DNA of 64,000 nt. Origin: Micromonospora sp. LH3U1. Lineage in GTDB: Bacteria; Actinomycetota; Actinomycetes; Mycobacteriales; Micromonosporaceae. Shown in pieces: positions 53,986-63,418 of the stretch. The first letter of the stretch is position 1. The number at the start of each line of letters is the position of its first letter. The notes under the pieces are model-generated. The model was not told the origin of the DNA, made no database searches, and saw only the letters and a program-made list of their open reading frames with translations. The stretch lies in NCBI RefSeq assembly GCF_028475105.1, contig NZ_CP116936.1, positions 2,542,001-2,606,000 on the forward strand, read 5' to 3'. The position numbers and the translations under genes are program-made.

Positions 53986-55898
53986 GTGGCACCACCTCAG
54001 GGTCAGATGCGCCCCGGGCGGCAGCTCGCCGTGCTCGGGTTCATCTTCGTGGTCCTCTATCTTTTGGTGTTCTTCTCGGGCGGCGCCAGCGGCAGCTTGA
54101 AGGACCGGCTCGAGCCCAAGCTCGGCCTGGACCTCATCGGCGGCACGAGGATGACGCTGGAGGCGACTAACAGCGTCGACGGCAAGCCCCCGACCGCCGA
54201 GAACCTCGAGGAGGCCCGCCAGATCATCGAGAACCGGGTCAACGGGCTCGGGGTGGCCGAGGCCGAGGTGGTCACCGAGGGCAACCGGAACATCGTCATC
54301 TCCCTGCCCGGTGAGAACCGGGACCTCACCGAGGTGGGCAGCGCCGCCGAGCTGCGCTTCCGCAAGGTGTTGAAGGCCGCCGACGGCAGCGGAACGGCCG
54401 CCGTGCCCCCGCCGGCCGCCACGCCGGTCCCGTCCGGCAGCGCCAGCCCGACCCCGTCCGGCGCCGCGTCGCCGACCCCGTCGGGCAGCGGCGCGCCGAA
54501 GGCGACCTCGTCGCCCAGCGGTGGTCAGGGCGGAATGGCCCCGGCGTCGCCCAGCGCCACGCCGACCCCTCCGCATCCGCCTCGCCGAGTGCCGCCGCGC
54601 CCACGCCGAGCGCCAGCGAGGAGCCGGTGCCGGCCAGCGTCGAGGAGCAGCGCAAGGCCGTCGAGCAGAAGGTCGGCGCCGCATCGTGGCAGGCTGCCAG
54701 CGCGTTGCAGGCCCCCGCCGACCTGGCCACCGACCCGTCGCTGGCCGACAAGCTCAAGCCGTTCGGCACGCTGTCGCCACAGGAGGTGGCGGTGCTGCCG
54801 GCGCAGATGCAGTTCAACGTGCCGACGATCGGCTGCGAGCAGCTCGACAAGCGCCCGCCGGCGTCGATCTCGGACCCGAAGCAGCAGGTTGTCGCCTGCG
54901 AGGACGGCGCCTCCAAGAACCTGCTCGACCAGGCCAAGGTGCTGGGCACCGACGTGGACGACGCCGACGCGGTGCTCGACCAGACCAACGCGTGGGTGGT
55001 CAGCCTGGACTTCACGAACGACGGCCAGGGCAAGTGGACCAGCCTGACCCGTGAGGCGTTCAACAACACGGGCCAGGCCTGCGACGCGACCGCGCTGGGT
55101 CAGGACGGCAAGTGCCGGGTGGCCGTCGTGCTGGACAACGAGATCGTCTCCTCCCCGGAGATCCAGGGTGTCCTGACCGGCAACTCCCAGATCACCGGCA
55201 ACTTCAACCAGAAGGACGCCAGCGCGCTCGCCAGCCAGCTTCGCTACGGCGCGCTGCCGGTGACCTTCGAGCCGCAGGAGTCGCAGAACGTCACGGCCAC
55301 GCTGGGTGCCAGCCACCTGCGTGCCGGTCTGCTCGCGGCCGGCATCGGCATGCTGCTGGTCATCATCTACGCGTTCTTCTACTACCGGCTGCTCGGCTCG
55401 GTGATCTTCCTGAGCCTGATCCTCTCCGCGTTGCTGGTCTTCGGCGCGCTGGTGGTGCTCGGCCGGCAGATCGGCTTCACGCTCACCCTTGCCGGCATCG
55501 CCGGCATGATCGTCTCGCTCGGTGTGGCGGCGGACTCGTTCGTCATCTACTTCGAACGATTGAAGGACGAGATCCGGGAGGGGCGCAGCCCCCGCAGCGC
55601 GGTGCCCCGCGCCTGGATCCGGGCCCGTCGGACGATCATCTCGGCCAATGCGATCACCCTGCTCTCCGCGGTGGTGCTCTACGTGGTCTCGGTCGGCACC
55701 GTCAAGGGCTTCGCGTTCGCCCTCGGCCTGGCCACCGTGCTGGACCTGGTCGTGGTCTTCCTCTTCCGACACCCGATCATGACCATGTTCGCCCGGACCC
55801 AGGCGTTCCTGTCCCCGCGGGTCAGCGGTCTGGGCCGGGCGCTTCCGGCCCGTAACCAGCCGACTCAGCCCCGCAACCCGCGCGCCAAGGAGGCCTGA
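53986..55898 (+). CDS. secD: Protein translocase subunit SecD, apparent one-base frame break
   Basis: SecD, the proton-driven partner of SecYEG. The 5' frame gives the first membrane helix (VLGFIFVVLYLLVFF), the P1 head (KLGLDLIGGTRMTLEA, then IIENRVNGLGVAEAEV) and an unusually long Pro/Ser/Ala linker. At ~54568 the coding frame moves back by one, and the second part encodes the remaining P1 region and helices 2-6 (LAASHL-like GASHLRAGLLAAGIGML, GVAADSFVIYFERLKDE) to 55898. Adding one base (ACCCC-G-TCC, as in nearby repeats) restores SASASPSAAAPTPS. SecD is normally essential, so sequence error is likely. GTG start. Confidence 0.85.
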
Positions 55899-55899
55899 G

Positions 55900-57093
55900 A
55901 TGGCTGAAAACGGTCTGGCGAGCCGCCTTTACAACGGCGAGGCCGGTCTCAACATCGTCGGCCGGCGCAAGCTCTGGTTCGGCGTCGCCGGTGTCCTGGT
56001 CCTGATCGCGATCCTCAGCTTCTCGATCCGTGGCTTCAGCCTCGGCATCGAGTTCGCCGGCGGCAACTCGTTCCAGGTGCCGGCCAGCGTCGGCACGCTG
56101 GACGACGCCGAGCGGGAGGTCAACTCGGCGCTCGCGGCCGAGAACACCGGCATCGAGGTCGCCACGGCGCAGAAGGTCGGCGGTCCCGGTGGCGACTCCT
56201 ACGAGCTGCGCACCGGGCAGCTCAGCGCCGAGCAGACCGCCGCCGTCAAGGCCAAGATCGCCCAGGATCTCGGTATCGACGAGGGTCAGATCAGCGGTAA
56301 CCAGGTCAGCGAGGCGTGGGGCAGCCAGGTGACCGAGCGGGCGATCCTCGGCCTGGTCATCTTCATCGCGCTGGTGATGGTCTACCTGATCCTGCGCTTC
56401 GAGTGGCGGATGGCCGTCGCCGCGGTCGCCTCGCTGATCACGAACCTGATCCTCACCGCCGGCATCTACTCGCTTGTCGGCTTCGAGGTCACCCCGTCGA
56501 CGATCATCGGCTTCCTCACGATCCTGGGCTTCGCGCTCTACGACGTGGTGGTGGTCTTCGACAAGGTCCAGGAAAACACCCGGGGCATCACCGCCAACAA
56601 CAACCAGACGTACAGCGAGGCCTCCAACCTCGCCGTCAACCAGAGCCTGATGCGGTCGCTGAACACCTCGGTGGTCGCCCTGCTGCCGGTCGGCGGTCTG
56701 CTCTTCATCGGTGCCGGCCTGCTCGGCGCCGGCACGCTGAAGGACCTCGGTCTGGTGCTGTTCGTCGGTATGGCGGTGGCGTTCCTGACCTCCATCCTGG
56801 TGGCCACCCCGCTGCTGGCGCTGCTGAAGAACTACGACCCGCGGATTCAGGCGCACAACAAGCGCATCCTGACCCGCCGGGGCGCCCTCGCCCGGGGCGA
56901 GGTCACCGGTAAGGGTGTCGTGGGCCCGGCCCAGGCCGATGCGACCGACGAGCCGCTCGACTCGGACGCCGCCGCGCTGGCCGGTGCCGCCCCCAAGGTG
57001 GGCGCTCGGCCGGCGGGCAAGCGGCCAACCGGAGCCCGGGGCGGTCGCCCGGGTGCCAGTGGCAACCGGCCGGGTGGCGCCAAGCGGCGCTGA
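55900..57093 (+). CDS. secF: Protein translocase subunit SecF
   Basis: This 397-residue SecF has six membrane helices. Helix 1 is followed by GFSLGIEFAGGNSFQVP, then a periplasmic domain. Helices 2-6 include TPSTIIGFLTILGFALYDVVVVFDKVQEN and NQSLMRSLNTSVVALLPVGG, both diagnostic of SecF. The C-terminal ~70 residues are a basic, Gly/Arg/Pro-rich tail (RPAGKRPTGARGGRPG) typical of actinobacteria. It starts one base after secD's stop. A strong hairpin follows before apt. Confidence 0.96.
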   Translation: MAENGLASRLYNGEAGLNIVGRRKLWFGVAGVLVLIAILSFSIRGFSLGIEFAGGNSFQVPASVGTLDDAEREVNSALAAENTGIEVATAQKVGGPGGDSYELRTGQLSAEQTAAVKAKIAQDLGIDEGQISGNQVSEAWGSQVTERAILGLVIFIALVMVYLILRFEWRMAVAAVASLITNLILTAGIYSLVGFEVTPSTIIGFLTILGFALYDVVVVFDKVQENTRGITANNNQTYSEASNLAVNQSLMRSLNTSVVALLPVGGLLFIGAGLLGAGTLKDLGLVLFVGMAVAFLTSILVATPLLALLKNYDPRIQAHNKRILTRRGALARGEVTGKGVVGPAQADATDEPLDSDAAALAGAAPKVGARPAGKRPTGARGGRPGASGNRPGGAKRR

Positions 57094-57111
57094 CCCGGGA
57101 GGAAACACCTG

Positions 57112-57156
57112 AACGGCGTCCGGCATGCTGTGCGAGCAGCACTGCCGGACGCCGTT
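57112..57156 (+). terminator. Intra-operon hairpin between secF and apt
   Basis: AACGGCGTCCGGCA (57112-57125) pairs perfectly with 57143-57156; inside, TGCTG and CAGCA add five pairs with one bulged base. It is followed by GTCGTTG. It starts 18 bases after the secF stop and ends 25 bases before the apt start, so it likely terminates or attenuates the sec transcript. Confidence 0.75.
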
Positions 57157-57181
57157 GTCGTTGAAGGGAAGCGAAACAGCC

Positions 57182-57748
57182 GTGACGGAGACCCACAGCA
57201 CCGCGGCGCGCGGGGACCTCGGCCCGGAGGCCGCCCGACTGGTCGCCAGCCGGGTGCTGGACGTGCCCGATTTCCCCAAGCCCGGCGTCATGTTCAAGGA
57301 CCTGATGCCGCTGTTCGCCGACGGGAAGGCCTTCCGTGAGGTGACCGACGGGATCGTCGCCCACCACGGGCGGGACGCCTTCGACGTGGTGGTCGGCATC
57401 GAGGCGCGCGGGTTCGTCGTCGCGGCGGCCGTCGCGTACGCGGCCGGGGTGGGCGTGGTGCCGGTGCGCAAGGCCGGCAAGCTGCCCCGCCCGGCGCACT
57501 CGGTCTCCTACGCCCTGGAGTACGGCGAGGCCACGCTTGAGGTGCACGAGGACGCCTTCACCGCGGGGCACCGGGTGCTGGTGGTCGACGACGTGCTGGC
57601 CACAGGCGGCACCGCCGAGGCGACCCTGGACCTGGTCGAGCGGGCCGGTGGGACCGTCACCGGCTTCACCGTGCTGCTGGAGCTCGGCTTCCTGGGCGGG
57701 CGGGAGCGGCTGGCACCGCGTACCGTTCATGCCCTGCTGACCGTTTGA
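57182..57748 (+). CDS. apt: Adenine phosphoribosyltransferase
   Basis: This 188-residue enzyme makes AMP from adenine and PRPP (purine salvage). The PRPP-binding motif VLVVDDVLATGGTAEAT and the upstream FKDLMPLFAD and VVGIEARGFVVAAAVAY are typical of Apt. The GTG at 57182 is used because AAGGGAAG precedes it; the earlier in-frame region is the terminator hairpin. The gene sits at its conserved place between secF and rel. Its final codons are repeated twice more downstream in degenerate form. Confidence 0.95.
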   Translation: MTETHSTAARGDLGPEAARLVASRVLDVPDFPKPGVMFKDLMPLFADGKAFREVTDGIVAHHGRDAFDVVVGIEARGFVVAAAVAYAAGVGVVPVRKAGKLPRPAHSVSYALEYGEATLEVHEDAFTAGHRVLVVDDVLATGGTAEATLDLVERAGGTVTGFTVLLELGFLGGRERLAPRTVHALLTV

Positions 57749-57804
57749 GCCGGTCCACGCCCTGCTGGCCAGTTGACGCTCTCGATGCTCTGCTGACCAT
57801 TTGA
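57728..57804 (+). repeat. Degenerate 28-bp tandem triplication of apt 3' end
   Basis: The end of apt, CATGCCCTGCTGACCGTTTGA plus seven bases (57728-57755; first 20 shown suffice), recurs as CACGCCCTGCTGGCCAGTTG (57756) and GATGCTCTGCTGACCATTTG (57784). The units have an exact 28-base period and the stop codon in the same place each time. Confidence 0.65.
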
Positions 57805-57974
57805 TCCCAGACCCGTCGGGCGGACGTGGCGCCGACCGTCCGGCGGAGCGGCAGGGGGCCGTCCGTGCGGGTAGCATTGCCCTTTGCTGACGCCGGCGGT
57901 ACACCGTCCGGCGGCGCGAGACCAGGCCGGCCGATGTTCGGCCGGTGTGTTTCCGGCGAGCGGTGAGGAGGCCG

Positions 57975-60500
57975 GTGTCCCACGATGTCGTCCCTCCGGC
58001 GGAGGGCACGGTGCACCCGACAGGCGACGCTGACGGCTCGGTGACTGACCGGACAGGCGACGCGCCGGCCCGGGTGACGGGCACCGGCAACGGCTCCTCC
58101 GGCAGGGCTCCGGGCGAGGGCGCGGTGCGTCCGACGAGCGGCCCGCCCAGCGCCGAGGCGTCTCCCGGCGCCGATGGGGTGGTGGTGCCGTTCCCGACTG
58201 ACGCCGCTGTCGACCCGTCGCCGAGCGGTGGCTTCGGGCTGTCCAACGCGCCCACCGGCCGGCGGGTCCGGGCCCGGCTGGCCCGGTTCAACGCGCCCTG
58301 GCAGACCTCGCAGGTCAGCGAGGTGCTGGAGCCGCTCATCGCGAGCCACCGGGACAACCACCCCAAAGCCGACGCCCGCCTGCTCCAGCGCGCCTTCGAC
58401 ACGGCCGCGCGGTGGCACTCGGGGCAATACCGCAAGTCCGGTGATCCCTACATCACCCACCCGCTCGCGGTGGCGACCATCCTCGGCAACCTGGGGATGG
58501 ACACCACCACGTTGGTCGCCGCGCTGCTGCACGACACCATCGAGGACACCGAATACACCCTCGACCAGATGCGCGCCGACTTCGGTGGCGAGGTCGCCCT
58601 GCTGGTCGACGGCGTCACGAAGCTCGACAAGGTCAAGCTGGGCGACGCGGCCAAGGCCGAGACGATCCGCAAGATGGTCGTGGCGATGGCCAAGGACCCG
58701 CGGGTGCTGGTGATCAAGCTGGCTGACCGGCTGCACAACATGCGCACCCTGACCTTCCTGCCCCGTCCCAAGCAGGAGCAGAAGGCCAAGGAGACGCTGG
58801 AGATCCTGGCGCCCCTCGCGCACCGGCTCGGTATGAACACGATCAAGTGGGAGCTGGAGGATCTGTCCTTCGGCACGTTGTTCCCGAAGCGCTACGAGGA
58901 GATCAACCGGCTGATCGGGGAGCACCAGCCGCAGCGTGAGGCGCTGCTGCGGCAGGTGACGCAGAAGGTGCAGATCGACCTGAAGGCCGCCAAGATCAAG
59001 GCGGAGACCACCGGGCGGCCGAAGCACCTCTACTCGATCTACCAGAAGATGATCGTGCGGGGTCGGGAGTTCAACGACATCTACGACCTGGTCGGGGTGC
59101 GGATCCTGGTCGACACGGTTCGGGACTGCTACGCGGCGCTGGGTGTGATCCACGCCAACTGGCAGCCGGTGCCGGGCCGCTTCAAGGACTACATCGCGAT
59201 GCCCAAGTTCAACATGTACCAGTCGTTGCACACGACGGTCATCGGGCCCACCGGCAAGCCGGTGGAGATGCAGATCCGCACGTACGCGATGCACCGCACC
59301 GCGGAGTTCGGCATCGCCGCGCACTGGAAGTACAAGGAGCACAAGGGCACCCAGATCGTCGGCCCGCCCGCGCACATCGACGAGATGACCTGGCTGCGGC
59401 AGCTGCTCGACTGGCAGCGCGAGGCGGCCGACCCGAGCGAGTTCCTGGACGCGCTGCGCTTCGACCTGTCCAGCCAGGAGGTGTACGTCTTCACCCCGAA
59501 GGGTGACGTCATCCCCCTGCCGACCGGGTCGACGCCGGTGGACTTCGCGTACGCGGTGCACACCGAGGTGGGGCACAAGTGCATCGGGGCGCGGGTCAAC
59601 GGCAAGTTGGTGCCGTTGGAGTCCACGCTGTCCAACGGCGACGTGATCGAGATCTTCACCTCGAAGTCCGAGACCGCCGGCCCGACTCAGGACTGGCTGG
59701 GCTTCGTCAAGAGCCCTCGCGCGCGGACGAAGATCCGGCAGTACTTCAACAAGGAGCGGCGCGAGGAGGCGATCGAGGCCGGCAAGGACTCGATCGTCAA
59801 GGCGATGCGCAAGCAGGGCATGCCGTTGCAGCGGATGCTCACGTCCGACGCGCTGATGTCGATCGCGCGGGACCTGCACCTGGCCGACGTGGCCTCGCTC
59901 TACGCGGCGGTCGGCGACAGTCAGGTCTCCGCGCAGTCGGTGGTGCAGAAGCTGATGGCCGCGTACGGGGGCGAGGAGGGCGCGGCGGAGGACATCGCCG
60001 AGACCGCCGTCGCCACCCGGCCGCCGCGCAGCCGCCAGAGCAGCAGCGACCCCGGTGTGGTGGTCCGAGGCGTCAGCGACGTCTGGATCAAGCTGGCCCG
60101 CTGCTGCACCCCGGTCCCACCGGACTCGGTGTTCGGCTTCGTCACCCGCTCCGGCGGGGTCAGCGTGCACCGCGACGACTGCGCCAACGCCGAAGACCTG
60201 CGGGCGCAGAGCGAGCGGGTGGTCGAGGTCAGTTGGAAGCTGACCTCCGCCTCGACGTTCCTGGTCGCCATACAGGTCGAGGCTCTGGACCGGCACAAGC
60301 TGCTGGCCGACGTCACCCGGGTGCTCTCCGACGAGCGGGTCAACATTCTCTCCGCCACCGTCACCACCACCCGCGACCGGGTGGCGGTGAGCCGGTTCAG
60401 CTTCGAGATGGCCGACCCGAAGCACCTGGGCCACCTGCTGGCCACGGTCCGCAAGGTGGACGGCGTCTTCGACGCGTACCGGGTCACCTCCGGCGCCTGA
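57975..60500 (+). CDS. relA: Bifunctional (p)ppGpp synthetase/hydrolase Rel
   Basis: This 841-residue RSH enzyme mediates the stringent response. An N-terminal ~100-residue low-complexity extension is followed by the HD hydrolase domain ([21 protein letters not shown], metal HD in [21 protein letters not shown]), the synthetase ([13 protein letters not shown], then [12 protein letters not shown]), TGS ([14 protein letters not shown]), a zinc-finger/helical region (LARCCTPVP) and C-terminal ACT. Intact HD and synthetase motifs indicate a bifunctional enzyme. GTG start after GAGGAG. A possible -10 (TAGCAT) lies at 57872. Confidence 0.96.
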   Translation: MSHDVVPPAEGTVHPTGDADGSVTDRTGDAPARVTGTGNGSSGRAPGEGAVRPTSGPPSAEASPGADGVVVPFPTDAAVDPSPSGGFGLSNAPTGRRVRARLARFNAPWQTSQVSEVLEPLIASHRDNHPKADARLLQRAFDTAARWHSGQYRKSGDPYITHPLAVATILGNLGMDTTTLVAALLHDTIEDTEYTLDQMRADFGGEVALLVDGVTKLDKVKLGDAAKAETIRKMVVAMAKDPRVLVIKLADRLHNMRTLTFLPRPKQEQKAKETLEILAPLAHRLGMNTIKWELEDLSFGTLFPKRYEEINRLIGEHQPQREALLRQVTQKVQIDLKAAKIKAETTGRPKHLYSIYQKMIVRGREFNDIYDLVGVRILVDTVRDCYAALGVIHANWQPVPGRFKDYIAMPKFNMYQSLHTTVIGPTGKPVEMQIRTYAMHRTAEFGIAAHWKYKEHKGTQIVGPPAHIDEMTWLRQLLDWQREAADPSEFLDALRFDLSSQEVYVFTPKGDVIPLPTGSTPVDFAYAVHTEVGHKCIGARVNGKLVPLESTLSNGDVIEIFTSKSETAGPTQDWLGFVKSPRARTKIRQYFNKERREEAIEAGKDSIVKAMRKQGMPLQRMLTSDALMSIARDLHLADVASLYAAVGDSQVSAQSVVQKLMAAYGGEEGAAEDIAETAVATRPPRSRQSSSDPGVVVRGVSDVWIKLARCCTPVPPDSVFGFVTRSGGVSVHRDDCANAEDLRAQSERVVEVSWKLTSASTFLVAIQVEALDRHKLLADVTRVLSDERVNILSATVTTTRDRVAVSRFSFEMADPKHLGHLLATVRKVDGVFDAYRVTSGA

Positions 60501-60534
60501 CCCCGCCGCACACCGCGTACCTCGGACACGGAAA

Positions 60535-60559
60535 CGCCCGCCGGCTCAGCCGGCGGGCG
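60535..60559. terminator. Bidirectional terminator, rel / cyclophilin
   Basis: An 11-bp perfect stem CGCCCGCCGGC-TCA-GCCGGCGGGCG lies between the convergent rel and cyclophilin genes, flanked by GAAA on the left and CTTCG on the right. Confidence 0.85.
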
Positions 60560-60580
60560 CTTCGTCGTGTCTGCGGGGTG

Positions 60581-61417
60581 TCAGCCCTGCGGCGGGCCCA
60601 TCACGAGGTCCTTGATGACGACCTCCTTCTTCGGGTGGCCACCGCCGGCCTGCTGGGCGAACGCCCCGTCGTCGCCGGCCTTGGCCACGTCCTTGACGAT
60701 GTCCAGGCCACCGGTGATGGTGCCCAGCACCGTGTACGCCGGGTCCAGCGGCGAGTCGCCGTAGACGATGAAGAACTGGCTGCCGGTGCTGCCCGGCTGG
60801 CCGGAGTTGGCCATCGCGATGACACCCTCCGGGTACGGCGGGCGCTTGTCGGTGGGCAGGTTCTCCTCGGGCAGGCGGTAGCTCGGGCCACCCTGGCCGT
60901 CGGTGTCCCGCCAGCCGTTGCCGGTGGCGCTGGGGTCACCGCACTGCAACACCTTGATGCCCTCGGTCACGAGCCGGTGGCACTTGCTGTTGTCGAAGAA
61001 GTTCTTCTCCGCGAGGTAGGTGAAGCTGCCCGCCGTGCACGGCACCAACGACCGGTCGACCTTGGCGGTGATCGGGCCCAGGTTGGTGTCGATCGTCATC
61101 GTCTGCACGCCGGTGGCGGACTGCTGGTTGCTCGGCAGCCCGACGTCCTTGATCTGCGGGGGGCGCTGCTCCGTGGGCAGGGCGTTGAACACGCACTCGG
61201 ACGAGCCGGGCGCCGCGGCGGTGGTGTCGGGCTTGTCGTCGTCGCCGAGCGTCATCGCCAGCCAGACGGTGCCGGCGACCACGAGCACCAGCGCGGCACC
61301 CGCGCTGACGATCGCCTGCGTCTGCCGGCGCTTGCGGGCCTTGGCCGAGCGCTCGGCCATATCCTTCTCGAGCCGGGCGCGTGCCGCCGCGCGCTGGCGC
61401 TCTCTGGTGGACGTCAC
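60581..61417 (-). CDS. Membrane-anchored cyclophilin-type peptidylprolyl isomerase (paralogue 1)
   Basis: This 278-residue protein has a charged cytoplasmic N-terminus (RERQRAAARARLEKDMAERS), one membrane helix (~residues 35-58) and an outer cyclophilin domain (~100-275). The catalytic loop KCHRLVTEG keeps the Arg equivalent to Arg55 of cyclophilin A, and LQCGDPSATGNG keeps Gln and GDP. QFFIVYGDSPLDPAYTVLG follows. It assists folding of exported proteins. It is a tandem paralogue of the gene at 61477. Confidence 0.93.
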   Translation of the reverse strand: MTSTRERQRAAARARLEKDMAERSAKARKRRQTQAIVSAGAALVLVVAGTVWLAMTLGDDDKPDTTAAAPGSSECVFNALPTEQRPPQIKDVGLPSNQQSATGVQTMTIDTNLGPITAKVDRSLVPCTAGSFTYLAEKNFFDNSKCHRLVTEGIKVLQCGDPSATGNGWRDTDGQGGPSYRLPEENLPTDKRPPYPEGVIAMANSGQPGSTGSQFFIVYGDSPLDPAYTVLGTITGGLDIVKDVAKAGDDGAFAQQAGGGHPKKEVVIKDLVMGPPQG

Positions 61418-61476
61418 GCCTGGATCCTCCTGGCTGTCTGCTGCTGAGTGCCGCTTGAGTGGGTGGGGACGACCGG

Positions 61477-62361
61477 TCAGCCGGCGCTCGGGCTGCTGGC
61501 CGGGGTGCCGGAGGCCGACGGCGCCGGTGCCGCGCCGGTGACCGGCTCACCGACGGTGAGGCTCTGGATCGTCACGTCGGCGCTGGGCTTGACCTTTGCC
61601 CCGGTCCCATTGTCCACGGTCGGGAGGGCGCCGATCTTTTCCACGACGTCCAGCCCGCCGGTGACCCGGCCGATCACCGGGTACTTCGGGTCGGTGGTGG
61701 TGAAGTCCTTGAAGAAGATCAGGAACTGGCTGCCGTTGTTGCCCGGCGGGTTGGCGATCATCGCCACGGTGCCCTTGGGGTACGTCGGCGGTTGGCCGGG
61801 GGCCGGACTGGCCGACGGTGACGCCGACGGCACGGTCGGCAGCTCCTCGTCGTAGAACGAGTAGGTCGGCCCACCGAGGCCGGTGCCGCTGGGGTCGCCG
61901 CAGCGCAGCGCGCCGTCGGCGATGATCTCGTGGCACTTGGTGTTGTCGTAGAACGACCTGCTCGCCAGGTGGGCGATGCTCGCCGCCGCGCACGGGGAGT
62001 TGGTCAGGCTCAGCTCCGCGGTGATCGGCGCGCCCTGGTTGGTGGTCACGGTCATCGCCCGGGTGCCGTCGGTGGGCAGACCCTTGGTCTCCGGTGTGCC
62101 GACGTCCTTGAGGTTGGTGTTGGCCGTCGCGTCCTGCGGCGTCCAGAGGCAGGTGTCCTCCGTGGCCGTGTTCTGCGTCGGGTCGGAGTCGAACGCCCCG
62201 AGCGCCCAGGCCGAGCCGGCCACGACCAACACGAGGATCAGGGCGGCGCCGACACCGGCCTGGATCTGCCGACGGCGCCGCGTGGCGGCGGCCCGGCGAG
62301 CCAACTGCCGGTCGAGCTTGGCACGCGCCATTTTGCGCTGCCGGTCCCTGCTGGAAGCCAC
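61477..62361 (-). CDS. Membrane-anchored cyclophilin-like protein (paralogue 2, catalytic Arg lost)
   Basis: This 294-residue paralogue of the downstream gene has the same plan: a basic N-terminus (SSRDRQRKMARAKLDRQLA), one membrane helix and an outer cyclophilin domain with SQFLIFFKDFTTTDPKYPVIG. In the active-site loop KCHEIIADG the Arg is replaced by Glu, and Gln of LQxGDP is Arg (ALRCGDPSGTGLGG). Isomerase activity is therefore doubtful, and it may be a chaperone or binding domain. The C-terminus ends in a Ser/Ala/Pro-rich tail. The 60 bases before the next gene contain no separate promoter that I can see. Confidence 0.9.
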   Translation of the reverse strand: MASSRDRQRKMARAKLDRQLARRAAATRRRRQIQAGVGAALILVLVVAGSAWALGAFDSDPTQNTATEDTCLWTPQDATANTNLKDVGTPETKGLPTDGTRAMTVTTNQGAPITAELSLTNSPCAAASIAHLASRSFYDNTKCHEIIADGALRCGDPSGTGLGGPTYSFYDEELPTVPSASPSASPAPGQPPTYPKGTVAMIANPPGNNGSQFLIFFKDFTTTDPKYPVIGRVTGGLDVVEKIGALPTVDNGTGAKVKPSADVTIQSLTVGEPVTGAAPAPSASGTPASSPSAG

Positions 62362-62630
62362 CCGCGCTCCCCTTTCCTCTGCCTGGTCGTCGCCGGCGGC
62401 CGGGCGTCCCGGCCCGTCCGGGCGTCACGTGTGCCGCGCCACACGCCCGCCAGAGTGTACGGCTAGCGACTGGGAATGTGGTGTACGAGGTCCACCCCGT
62501 CCCGAGCAGCGCTTATCGGGCGTTGTCACTGTGCCCCACGGGGTGCGAGGGACGGACGCGGCGAACTCGCTCGGCCTGCCCGTTAGGCTGCTGGGTAGGA
62601 CGACAGTGCTCGACGGAAAGGACAGCGCCC

Positions 62631-63347
62631 GTGCTCGTGGCCGGCTTTCCCGCAGACGCCTTCGGCACCAACTGTTACGTGGTTGCCACCGCGCCGGGGG
62701 AGCAGTGCGTGGTGGTCGACCCCGGCATCGGGGTGCTCGACCAGCTCGACGCGCTGCTCGCCGAGCACCGCCTGCATCCGGCCGCCGTGCTGCTCACCCA
62801 CGGCCACCTCGACCACACCTTCTCGGTCGCGCCGGTCTGCGATGCGCGCGGCATCACCGCCTACGTGCACCCGGGTGACCGGGAGATGCTGGCCGACCCG
62901 TCCAAGGGCCTCTCGGCCGACCTGACGTCGCTCTTCGGCGGTCGGCTGAGCTACACCGAGCCGGAGGACGTGGCCGAGCTGACCGACGGCGCCACCCTCA
63001 CGCTCGCCGGCCTGGAGATCGCCGTGGACCATGCCCCGGGCCATACCGGCGGGTCGGTGCTGTTCCGACTGCCGGGCGCCGGGTCGGGCTGGGAGGCTGA
63101 CGAGCTGTGCCTCTCCGGTGACGTCCTCTTCGCCGGGTCGATCGGCCGCACCGACCTGCCGGGCGGGAGCATGCCGGCCATGCTCACCAGCCTGCGCGAC
63201 AAGATCCTCCCGCTGGCCGACGACACCGTTGTGCTACCCGGCCATGGCCCCAGCACCACCATTGGCCGTGAGCGTGCCAGCAACCCGTACCTCATCGAGG
63301 TGGCACAGGTCGGCGGCGGCCGACCTGCTCCCACCCGGGGCCTCTAG
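62631..63347 (+). CDS. MBL-fold metallohydrolase (glyoxalase II-like)
   Basis: This 238-residue metallo-beta-lactamase-fold hydrolase has the zinc motif THGHLDHT, the later His in DHAPGHTGGS, the bridging Asp in CLSGDVLFAGSIGRTD and the final His in LPGHGPSTTIGRER. This group includes hydroxyacylglutathione (or mycothiol) hydrolases. The GTG at 62631 is used since the fold begins immediately after it; the frame upstream is not homologous. A TAGGCT at 62585-62590 could be the -10. Its place before hisS is conserved in actinobacteria. Confidence 0.92.
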   Translation: MLVAGFPADAFGTNCYVVATAPGEQCVVVDPGIGVLDQLDALLAEHRLHPAAVLLTHGHLDHTFSVAPVCDARGITAYVHPGDREMLADPSKGLSADLTSLFGGRLSYTEPEDVAELTDGATLTLAGLEIAVDHAPGHTGGSVLFRLPGAGSGWEADELCLSGDVLFAGSIGRTDLPGGSMPAMLTSLRDKILPLADDTVVLPGHGPSTTIGRERASNPYLIEVAQVGGGRPAPTRGL

Positions 63348-63418
63348 ACCTTCTCCGCGCCGCGCGCGGACCCACGACACCACCGCGCCGCGGGCGCGGA
63401 ACCGCAAGGAGTACGCCG

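Noticed and set aside
53986..55898. Programmed -1 frameshifting in secD
   Set aside because: No slippery heptamer of the usual A/U type and no well-placed downstream structure; a missing base in a C/G-rich repeat explains the data better.
57666..60434. 922-codon minus-strand open frame opposite rel
   Set aside because: It is an antisense shadow of a high-GC gene, with Val/Leu/His/Arg-rich composition and no motif.
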